Assembly (NCBI RefSeq): GCF_001939735.1
Contig: NZ_MJIL01000089.1
Location: 3,590-66,186, forward strand
Length of the DNA stretch: 62,597 bases
DNA from: Photobacterium proteolyticum
GTDB lineage: Bacteria > Pseudomonadota > Gammaproteobacteria > Enterobacterales > Vibrionaceae
Direction: 5' to 3'
Shown here: positions 45,631 to 52,792 of the stretch, piece by piece
How the letters are laid out: the number at the start of each line of letters is the position of its first letter
How positions within the stretch are numbered: the first letter of the stretch is position 1
Notes under the pieces: model-generated
Told to the model about the DNA's origin: nothing
Database searches by the model: none
Seen by the model: only the letters and a program-made list of their open reading frames with translations
Made by a program: the position numbers and the translations under genes

Positions 45631-47067
45631 TTGCCAAACCACCAGAACCCGACAAACTCATTACCATGTGCGATACCGAGAGAGCAGCCGAGTGTCTTAC
45701 CAAGAGAGCAAACAAAGACAGACAAGCTACCTAAGACCCTTGCTGAACAACTCGCATCTCTTCGCCACATTGTTACGCGTCCCTACTCTTGCCAGAGCGC
45801 AGGCAAAGTAACGGGGGTAACCGGCAATATCATCCGCTCAGTGCTGCCCGATGCTGCGATCGGTCATATGTGCCGTCTTGAAACACCACATCAACCAACC
45901 CTGTATGCCGAGGTTGTCGGGATCCAATCCCCTTATGCCCTGCTGACCCCGTTAGGTGAATCACGAGGGATATCGAATCAAACCCTGGTCATCAATGAAA
46001 AACGCCAGCATGAAATTTGGGTCAGCGATGCCGTACTGGGAAAAATGCTCAATGGGCTCGGTATGCCGATGGACGGCAGCTCACTTCATCATGCCCCTTC
46101 AAGCCTCAATGCCAACGGCCAATGGCGCCCGGTTTTTAATGCCGCGCCCAACCCGATGACAAGGCCCCCTATCAAAGCACCGCTCGCCTTAGGGGTCAGG
46201 GCGATTGATGCCATGCTCACCATGGGCGAAGGACAACGAATGGGGCTGTTTGCCGCTGCCGGAGGGGGTAAAAGTACGCTGCTCTCGATGATTCTTGCCA
46301 ACACCGAGGCCGACATCATCGTACTGGCTTTAATTGGGGAACGTGGCCGTGAGGTCCGGGAATTCGTCGAGTTACACATGAGTGAAGAGGTGCGGAAGAA
46401 AGCGGTTTTGGTGATTGCAACCTCCGATCGCCCTTCCATGGAGCGAGCCCGGGCTGCGCTTGTTGCAACAACCATTGCCGAACACTACCGCGAGCAAGGG
46501 CGAAAAGTCTTATTGATGATGGACTCACTCACCCGATTTGCCCGAGCGATGCGTGAAATGGGATTGGCGGCAGGCGAGCCCCCGACACGACGTGGCTTTC
46601 CACCTTCAGTCTTTGAGCAGTTGCCGCTGCTGTTAGAGCGTCCCGGCAACACAGAGCAAGGGTCAATAAGCGCGCTGTATACCGTGCTGGTCGAAGGCGA
46701 CGACATGACTGAGCCCGTTGCTGACGAAACACGCTCCATCCTTGACGGGCATATTATCCTGTCTCGCGAACTCGCTGCCGCAGCCCATTACCCGGCAATT
46801 GATGTACTACGAAGTGCCAGCCGGGTGATCAACCAAATCACCACGCCAGAGCACCGCCAGGCAACCGAGAAAATTCGACACTGGATGGCGACCTATGAAA
46901 AGAGCGAGCTATTAATTCGACTGGGTGAATATCAACGCGGTACCGATCCTGCTACCGATATGGCGATAAGCAAACAACCCGATATTCGGAGCTTGTTATG
47001 TCAGGCCACCCATGAGCGCAGTTCATTCACCGATAGCCTGCAGCAGCTACTCAATCTGAGCCGCTAA
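45631..47067 (+). CDS. sctN: T3SS ATPase SctN
   Basis: 478 residues, an F1/FliI-type hexameric ATPase at the cytoplasmic face of the injectisome that unfolds and detaches substrates from chaperones. Walker A is AAAGGGKST, followed by GERGREVREFVE, the catalytic-loop VLLMMDSLTRFARAMRE and the RGFPPSVFEQLP motif. The frame opens with a TTG at 45631, giving an N-terminus about 40 residues longer than usual; an ATG at 45618 and one at 45666 are out of frame. The first 40 residues have an odd repeat (AIPREQPSVLPREQ) and may not be translated. First gene of the SctN-U run. Confidence 0.95.
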   Translation: MPNHQNPTNSLPCAIPREQPSVLPREQTKTDKLPKTLAEQLASLRHIVTRPYSCQSAGKVTGVTGNIIRSVLPDAAIGHMCRLETPHQPTLYAEVVGIQSPYALLTPLGESRGISNQTLVINEKRQHEIWVSDAVLGKMLNGLGMPMDGSSLHHAPSSLNANGQWRPVFNAAPNPMTRPPIKAPLALGVRAIDAMLTMGEGQRMGLFAAAGGGKSTLLSMILANTEADIIVLALIGERGREVREFVELHMSEEVRKKAVLVIATSDRPSMERARAALVATTIAEHYREQGRKVLLMMDSLTRFARAMREMGLAAGEPPTRRGFPPSVFEQLPLLLERPGNTEQGSISALYTVLVEGDDMTEPVADETRSILDGHIILSRELAAAAHYPAIDVLRSASRVINQITTPEHRQATEKIRHWMATYEKSELLIRLGEYQRGTDPATDMAISKQPDIRSLLCQATHERSSFTDSLQQLLNLSR

Positions 47068-47069
47068 GC

Positions 47070-47540
47070 ATGTGGCAAACCCTTGTTGATATCAAAAACC
47101 GACGCAAACAAGCCGCCAAGTTATTGGTTAGCCAAGCGACCTCCCAACTTACAGAGGCCCAGGCAAACCTCGCAGTACTTGAGCAACAGAAATCACAACT
47201 ACAGCAGAGCTATCAGGTACTGGCCGTTGCCCCGTTCAGCGAACAAGCCTTGATGTCGCAGCACGCCCTTGATAACTGGCGACAACAACTGGCGATTGAG
47301 CAACAACATATTAATGCGCTTACCCAACAGATAAGTGAACAGCAGCAGCAGATTTCCCGATTGCAAACACAGCTAGACCAGCGTCGGGCTGATTACCAAC
47401 AAGCTCAATTTAAGCTCGAGAAATCAAAAGAGATCAAACAGCTATATGAAAATGCCGATATTGCCCAGCAACGCCAGCAGGAAGACAACGCCCTCGACGA
47501 ACTCACCTTTCGCCGACGCTCAGCAGGCTTCGAGAGCTAG
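47070..47540 (+). CDS. sctO: T3SS central stalk protein SctO (YscO type)
   Basis: 156 residues, almost wholly coiled coil and Gln-rich (SQLTEAQANLAVLEQQKSQL; QQHINALTQQISEQQQQISR). SctO/FliJ-like proteins link SctN with SctV. It begins two bases after the SctN stop, the standard place. Identity is from position and architecture, as this family has little sequence conservation. Confidence 0.8.
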   Translation: MWQTLVDIKNRRKQAAKLLVSQATSQLTEAQANLAVLEQQKSQLQQSYQVLAVAPFSEQALMSQHALDNWRQQLAIEQQHINALTQQISEQQQQISRLQTQLDQRRADYQQAQFKLEKSKEIKQLYENADIAQQRQQEDNALDELTFRRRSAGFES

Positions 47541-48135
47541 TCAAAAAGCAGCCTCCAAAAAACCGGGAAATCAATATAACCAAAAGCAATGTGATGCCAA
47601 GCAACATAATGAGAACCGGGACGACAAAAAGAGTGAGGCAATGGACAATCACCCTGCCGATGTCGGCCTTTTTTCGCGACTGATCAATAGTCCAGAAGGC
47701 GTGACGACACCACAATCAATAACACCTGTGGCAAACGCTCGAAGTGAAGCAGAACCCGCGCTAACAGCCAATCAAGCGGTAAAAGAAAATCAGGGCATTC
47801 AACAAATCAGGCAATGGGCTGATCGCCTGTGGCTCAATGCACAGCGGGATAATTTGATACTGACAACATCGATTGGCTCGGCACCAGTCACAGTCAAATC
47901 AGCCGTTGAGCAAGGACTCGTCAATATTACGATTTACTGTGCCGACCCGGCATTCACCGACAAGATGCGAGCAGAGAAACGTCATCTGGATCGCAAGCCC
48001 GGCCTCCAACATGTCAGAACCTGCATCAAATACCAAGAGCTAGACCAGGAGCTAAACCAAGGGCTATACCAACAGCCGCCTGCCTATGATTCTTCGCTAT
48101 CGTCAGAAGATGATATTGAGGAGATACAGGTATGA
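47446..48135 (+). CDS. sctP: T3SS needle-length regulator SctP-like protein, start uncertain
   Basis: Up to 229 residues. The first 65 codons overlap SctO by 95 bases in another frame and look like low-complexity read-through, so the true start may be the ATG at 47641 (GAGG just upstream), which gives MDNHPADVGLFSRLINSPEG and 164 residues. The C-terminal half contains IQQIRQWADRLWLNAQRD and a beta-rich part that fits the type III specificity-switch domain of YscP/SctP, but the family is poorly conserved. It overlaps SctQ by four bases. Much shorter than YscP (about 515). Confidence 0.6.
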   Translation: MKMPILPSNASRKTTPSTNSPFADAQQASRASQKAASKKPGNQYNQKQCDAKQHNENRDDKKSEAMDNHPADVGLFSRLINSPEGVTTPQSITPVANARSEAEPALTANQAVKENQGIQQIRQWADRLWLNAQRDNLILTTSIGSAPVTVKSAVEQGLVNITIYCADPAFTDKMRAEKRHLDRKPGLQHVRTCIKYQELDQELNQGLYQQPPAYDSSLSSEDDIEEIQV

Positions 48136-49220
48136 GTCAGCTCTCTCATCGCAATAACCAACAACACCTCAAACAGTGGATCGGGCAATATACACAAAAC
48201 TATTACAGCGAAATCACATCAAGTGGCTCTCAGTGGCATTGGCAGCTTTCGATAGCAAAACAATCACCATGCTGGTTGGTCAGCGGATCAGCCAATAACG
48301 CAGCCTTTGAAATTCATTGCGACCCGCAAGCGTTGCTCAGCTTTATCAAGCCCGCCGTCACTCATGATGTGTTCACCGCCTTGCCGACGGCATTTCAGAT
48401 GTTATTGGTACAGCAAGCCTGCGAGGTTTGGTTTAGTGCCACTGCGACAGCCACCGTCACTAACCCTGCCTCAGTCTCAGTCCCGGCCCAATCGGAGCCA
48501 CAGTCTGTCATCGTTGAAACATGCCTGTCTCTCAGCGGCGACACAACAGATTCACTTCTCTGCCTGTCTGCCTCCCTGCTGAATACTGACACTTCGGTTA
48601 ATGTACAAACGAGCACCGCGAAGTTTTTCTTTTTGCCTGATGAGGTAAACACCAACCCATTGTTAACGGCGCTGTTTTCAGGCTGGCCGCCTCGACCTAT
48701 CACAGATCATCCTCAACCTCCGGTTCGAGCCAACTTACTGGCCGGATATCAATGGCTCACACAGCATGAATGTGAGCAGCTACACGCCGGAGCCATATTG
48801 TGCCAAGGAGTGTACTTCTACCCGCAGCCTCTTATTTGCATCGAAGGAGATAATAAAACCAACAACGATAGGGACTACAAAGGGTACTTAGTTTCAGAGC
48901 AGTCTGGCAGCTCAAACATACAAGTACTCGATCTCTCTCATCTCTCCTTGAGCCCCCCGGAGCCAGACAGCTACTGGCTGCTCATGGAGTCAGCGTCATT
49001 GCTGTTAACAGCCAAGCAAGCAGAGGGGTTAACCTCAGAGACTCAAGGAATTCCTCCCTTTCATGGCAATCACTCACGCCCAAAAACCGTCGTGGATTTA
49101 TACCTGGTTTCAGGCACCAATAAGCAAAACTGCGGGCAGGCCGAAATCGTCGAGTATGGTGGTCAGTTAGCTCTGCAGCTCATCCAATGGTATCCACTAG
49201 CCAGAACAACAAGGAGCTGA
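48132..49220 (+). CDS. sctQ: T3SS cytoplasmic sorting-platform protein SctQ
   Basis: 362 residues. The C-terminal about 70 residues form a SpoA/FliN-like domain (KTVVDLYLVSGTNKQN, then GQAEIVEYGGQLALQLIQWY). The rest is poorly conserved, as usual for SctQ/YscQ. It builds the sorting platform with SctK and SctL, neither of which is in the window. The middle is Thr/Ser/Val-rich (ATATATVTNPASVSVPAQSE) and probably a linker. Four-base overlaps with SctP and a three-base gap to SctR show one operon. Confidence 0.82.
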   Translation: MSQLSHRNNQQHLKQWIGQYTQNYYSEITSSGSQWHWQLSIAKQSPCWLVSGSANNAAFEIHCDPQALLSFIKPAVTHDVFTALPTAFQMLLVQQACEVWFSATATATVTNPASVSVPAQSEPQSVIVETCLSLSGDTTDSLLCLSASLLNTDTSVNVQTSTAKFFFLPDEVNTNPLLTALFSGWPPRPITDHPQPPVRANLLAGYQWLTQHECEQLHAGAILCQGVYFYPQPLICIEGDNKTNNDRDYKGYLVSEQSGSSNIQVLDLSHLSLSPPEPDSYWLLMESASLLLTAKQAEGLTSETQGIPPFHGNHSRPKTVVDLYLVSGTNKQNCGQAEIVEYGGQLALQLIQWYPLARTTRS

Positions 49221-49223
49221 CAG

Positions 49224-49880
49224 ATGCTCAATATACCTGATCCCTTTACTCTGATTGCCGGGTTGGCAATGCTGGGGCTGGTTCCGTTTATCGCCATGAT
49301 GGCCACCTCCTTTGTCAAACTGGTCGTCATCTTTTCGTTGATCCGCAATGCGCTGGGGGTACAACAGGTCCCGCCTAACATGGCCCTGCACGGTCTGGCC
49401 CTTATTCTGACTATCTTCATCATGGCGCCGGTCGGCTACCAGTGTTATTACGAAGCGTTAGATCTCACTGTCGACTGGGAGAATACCGAGCAGGCCTTAG
49501 GTGCCATCGGCACCATACTTGAACCCTACCGTCAGTTCCTCCTCAATAAAGTCAGCCCGTCGGAAGTCAGCTTCTTTGCCGATACCGCCAAGCAGCTGTG
49601 GCCCGCCAATCAGCAAGATGTGATCACCGAGCAAAACTTTCTGGTGCTGATCCCGGCCTATACCGTCGGCGAGCTTACCGCCGCCTTCAAGGCTGGTTTC
49701 CTGCTCTATCTGCCTTTTATTGCCATCGATTTAATCGTCTCGAACATCCTGCTGGCAATGGGCATGATGATGGTCTCCCCGATGACCATCTCGCTGCCCT
49801 TTAAGCTGCTGCTGTTTGTGTTGCTCGACGGCTGGCCCCGCCTGACTCACGGCATTGTTCTGAGCTACCAGTTGAGTTGA
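49224..49880 (+). CDS. sctR: T3SS export apparatus protein SctR (FliP family)
   Basis: 218 residues with four membrane helices. The family segment FVKLVVIFSLIRNALGVQQV continues to PPNMALHGLALILT, and the second part ends MGMMMVSPMTISLPFKLLLF, both typical of SctR/FliP. It forms the core pore of the export gate with SctS and SctT. It is followed by SctS after 24 bases. Confidence 0.96.
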   Translation: MLNIPDPFTLIAGLAMLGLVPFIAMMATSFVKLVVIFSLIRNALGVQQVPPNMALHGLALILTIFIMAPVGYQCYYEALDLTVDWENTEQALGAIGTILEPYRQFLLNKVSPSEVSFFADTAKQLWPANQQDVITEQNFLVLIPAYTVGELTAAFKAGFLLYLPFIAIDLIVSNILLAMGMMMVSPMTISLPFKLLLFVLLDGWPRLTHGIVLSYQLS

Positions 49881-49904
49881 TGTTAATCATGCGAGGAGAA
49901 AAAC

Positions 49905-50171
49905 ATGGGACAAGCTGAATTAGTTGCAATGACGGCGCAGGCGATTCAGCTGGTATTGCTGCTCTCACTGCCTCCTATTGTGGCAGCCGCATTAGTGGGC
50001 ACCTTGGTCGCCCTCCTTCAGGCGCTGACTCAGGTACAGGAACAGACGCTGTCGTTTGTGATCAAGTTGATCGCAGTGATCATGGTGTTGTTCTTCACGG
50101 CACACTGGCTCGGCGGACAGCTCTATCAGTACAGCCTCCATCTCTTTGACTCCCTTCCCGATGTACTCTAG
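49905..50171 (+). CDS. sctS: T3SS export apparatus protein SctS (FliQ family)
   Basis: 88 residues with two membrane helices and the family loop GTLVALLQALTQVQEQTLSF. Full length. AGGAG lies upstream of the ATG. Component of the SctRST pore. Confidence 0.95.
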   Translation: MGQAELVAMTAQAIQLVLLLSLPPIVAAALVGTLVALLQALTQVQEQTLSFVIKLIAVIMVLFFTAHWLGGQLYQYSLHLFDSLPDVL

Positions 50172-50183
50172 AGATAACTGGCT

Positions 50184-50960
50184 ATGAATGGACTATCCGA
50201 TCTGATCCTGGCTTTCAGCCTCTGCCTGCCACGTTTCTTTGTTGCCCTGATCTTAATACCCGGCTTTGCCAAACAACTGCTCGGTGGGGCCGTTATACGT
50301 AACAGTATTGCCGCAGCACTTGCCCTCCCGCTGCTGCCAAGCGTGATCCCCCATCTTGACGAGGTGCAATCCAACGCCATGCTGATCGGACTCATCGCCA
50401 AAGAAGCCGTTATTGGCCTCTTTATCGGATTCATCAGTGCGATACCGTTCTGGGCCATTGAAAGTGCCGGCTTTGTTATCGACAACCAGCGAGGCGCCTC
50501 GATGGCCAGCACCCTTAACCCGCTTTCGGGGGACCAAACCTCGCCGCTAGGTATCCTTTTCAACCATGCCGGTACCAGTTTGTTTTTTATCACCGGCAGT
50601 GTCTTGTTGTGGCTCAGCGCCTTTTACAAAACCTTTCTGCTCTGGCCCATGACCGACTTCCCGCCACAGCTGGTTTTTCACTCTGTCACACTGGTTTTCG
50701 AGAGTTTCTCAGAACTAATGAATATCACCTGGCGATTGGCCGCACCGGCTGTCATCACTATGTTCCTGAGTGAATTCGGCCTTGGCCTAATGAACCGGTT
50801 CACACCACAAATGAATGTCTTCTTTCTTGCGATGCCAATCAAAAGCGGGATTGCCCTGCTGGTTCTGCTGCTCTACATCAGCCTGTTTTTTGATGCCTTC
50901 TTGCTCGAACTGGCCGATATCTTCCTGCTTACCGAGCAACTTAAGGCCTGGCTACCATGA
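50184..50960 (+). CDS. sctT: T3SS export apparatus protein SctT (FliR family)
   Basis: 258 residues with about six membrane helices. GFISAIPFWAIESAGFVIDN followed by QRGASMASTLNPLSG is the conserved FliR/SctT core, and MNVFFLAMPIKSGIALLVLL the conserved later segment. It completes the SctRST export pore. It overlaps the SctU start by four bases. Confidence 0.95.
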   Translation: MNGLSDLILAFSLCLPRFFVALILIPGFAKQLLGGAVIRNSIAAALALPLLPSVIPHLDEVQSNAMLIGLIAKEAVIGLFIGFISAIPFWAIESAGFVIDNQRGASMASTLNPLSGDQTSPLGILFNHAGTSLFFITGSVLLWLSAFYKTFLLWPMTDFPPQLVFHSVTLVFESFSELMNITWRLAAPAVITMFLSEFGLGLMNRFTPQMNVFFLAMPIKSGIALLVLLLYISLFFDAFLLELADIFLLTEQLKAWLP

Positions 50961-51991
50961 GCGAAAAAACGGAAAAACCGACTCCCAAAAAAGTTCGCGA
51001 CGCCCGAAAGAAAGGACAGGTTGCCAAGAGCAAGGAGATCCCATCGCTGGCAATCATGCTGGTCACTATGATGTGGCTGGTCATTGACCATGGCAGGATC
51101 ATGGGCAAGCTCGAAGCCTTGTTCACGCTGCCTACCCGCCTGCTGGATCTGCCATTCAATAAAGCTGCCGAAATCGCTCTTGAACACACTTTTACCTTGA
51201 TCTTCGAGTTACTCGCCCCCTTTCTAATGGCAATTGCCGTTGTCGGGATCATTGCCAATATCGGCCAGTTCGGCCCCGTATTTGCCTCGGAAGCCCTGAA
51301 GATCGACCTGAACAAGCTCAATCCCGCATCTGGGGCAAAACGGATTTTCTCGGTCAAGAACGTCGTCGAATTTGTCATATCTCTGCTGAAAATCTTAATC
51401 CTCGGCTTAATGGTGACACTAGTATTGCGCTTTCACCTCCGAGATATTTTGCTGCTGCCCTACAACCCGATTCAGGCATTGCTTCCTGTGGCCGGGCAGC
51501 TATTTCTGTTGCTGTGCCTGTTCGTGATATCACCGTTAATTTTGATCGCTATGCTGGATCTGCTCTACCAGCGCTACAACCACGAAAAAGAACTTAAAAT
51601 GAGCAAGGACGAGGTGAAACGGGAATACAAAGACAGCGAGGGAAATCCGGAGATTAAAGGCAAACGCAAAGAGTTTCATCGCGAGCTACAGGCCAACACA
51701 ATGCCCAAGCAGTTAAAGAAGACATCGGTCGTAGTAGCCAACCCAACCCACTTGGTCGTCGGTCTGTGGTACGACGACGAAGACTGTAAAATCCCCGCCG
51801 TCTCTCTTAAATATCGTGGAGTTCAGGCAAGAAAGCTCAGAAAGCTGGCCGAAAAACAAGGTATCCCGGTACTGGAAAATATCCCCCTCGCCCGCACCCT
51901 TCATGCCGAGGCCGAACTGTACGAGACGATCCCGTCCCACTTATTTGAACCTGTCGCGGAAGTGATCCGCTGGATGAAGAGCCTTGAATAA
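50957..51991 (+). CDS. sctU: T3SS specificity-switch protein SctU (FlhB family)
   Basis: 344 residues: four N-terminal membrane helices and a C-terminal cytoplasmic domain with the autocleavage motif NPTH (Asn262-Pro263), so the self-cleavage that switches export from early to late substrates should occur. GEKTEKPTP-type start (SEKTEKPTPKKVRDARKKGQ) is canonical. It is the last gene of the SctN-U run. No clear hairpin terminator is seen in the 152 bp downstream. Confidence 0.96.
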   Translation: MSEKTEKPTPKKVRDARKKGQVAKSKEIPSLAIMLVTMMWLVIDHGRIMGKLEALFTLPTRLLDLPFNKAAEIALEHTFTLIFELLAPFLMAIAVVGIIANIGQFGPVFASEALKIDLNKLNPASGAKRIFSVKNVVEFVISLLKILILGLMVTLVLRFHLRDILLLPYNPIQALLPVAGQLFLLLCLFVISPLILIAMLDLLYQRYNHEKELKMSKDEVKREYKDSEGNPEIKGKRKEFHRELQANTMPKQLKKTSVVVANPTHLVVGLWYDDEDCKIPAVSLKYRGVQARKLRKLAEKQGIPVLENIPLARTLHAEAELYETIPSHLFEPVAEVIRWMKSLE

Positions 51992-52143
51992 AGGTAACGA
52001 AATCCATCATATATACTACACAGGCATATTCCACATCAAAAACTTGTGACAAAGCTCATAAACTGTTGAGGATGAGATGGGATATGTTTTGTCATACATA
52101 TTTACCCAATCATTATCAATGTTAATTTACATCAGGTTATTCA

Positions 52144-52491
52144 ATGTCTTATCACGGTAAGCTTATAGCAGCACATGAAGAGTTGGAGCAAGCGGGCGTC
52201 TGGAAATCAAACTTTAATCCTCCGTTGTTCCGTATTTTAAGAAAGTTAGGCGTTGAATCACCCCCTCCTTACTATCGAAGCTTCCAGTCGAATTTTCTCA
52301 CCTCATTTGTATTTTTCACACCGGTGTGGGGAGTACTGATGTACTTTTTTGGTTGGCAGGCAAGCGGGAAATCACTAACAGAAACCACAATTACAGTTCT
52401 GGTGGGAGGCCTGCTATACGGACTGACAACGGCTTTGTATTACAGCTGGAAATTTAAACAATGTAAGTTGACGAGATGGGACGAGCTATAG
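52144..52491 (+). CDS. DUF6404-family small membrane protein
   Basis: 115 residues with two hydrophobic helices (FFTPVWGVLMYFFGW; TITVLVGGLLYGLTTALYY) and an N-terminal helical region ending SNFNPPLFRILRKLGVE. This is the layout of DUF6404 proteins of vibrios as I remember them; the function is unknown. It follows SctU by 152 bp on the same strand but I see no reason to link it to secretion. A 22-codon ATG frame (52492-52560) begins right after its stop and is probably chance. The rest of 52492-52734 shows nothing. Confidence 0.72.
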   Translation: MSYHGKLIAAHEELEQAGVWKSNFNPPLFRILRKLGVESPPPYYRSFQSNFLTSFVFFTPVWGVLMYFFGWQASGKSLTETTITVLVGGLLYGLTTALYYSWKFKQCKLTRWDEL

Positions 52492-52734
52492 ATGTACACA
52501 TTTCTACGAAACCTTATCGTATTTGGCCTTACCGGCTGGATTTCACGTTCTGCTCAGTAAAGGATTTGAACTGTTAATGTGGCTAGTTATCGTCAATAAC
52601 GGAAACACGAGTAAAGCCAACGACTACGAGCATTAGGCCATAGTGCTTATAAGGACTAAATTCTGGCGCACTGACATTGTTGGAGGTACATCCATATATA
52701 GTCACCCAAATACTAAGCTCAACTAAACGGAGAA

Positions 52735-52757
52735 CAGCCCACCACTTTGGTGAGCTG
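52735..52757 (-). terminator. Terminator after the IutA-like receptor gene
   Basis: CAGCTCACCA pairs with TGGTGGGCTG around AAG, followed on the minus strand by TTCTCCGTTT. The T-tract is weak. Confidence 0.55.
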
Positions 52758-52792
52758 AGTTACCTTCTGGGTCGGTTTTCTTAAATCACTAA

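Noticed and set aside
52492..52560. 22-codon ATG frame directly after the DUF6404 gene
   Set aside because: Only a short hydrophobic peptide with no ribosome-binding site of its own beyond the preceding coding end; no evidence for selection.
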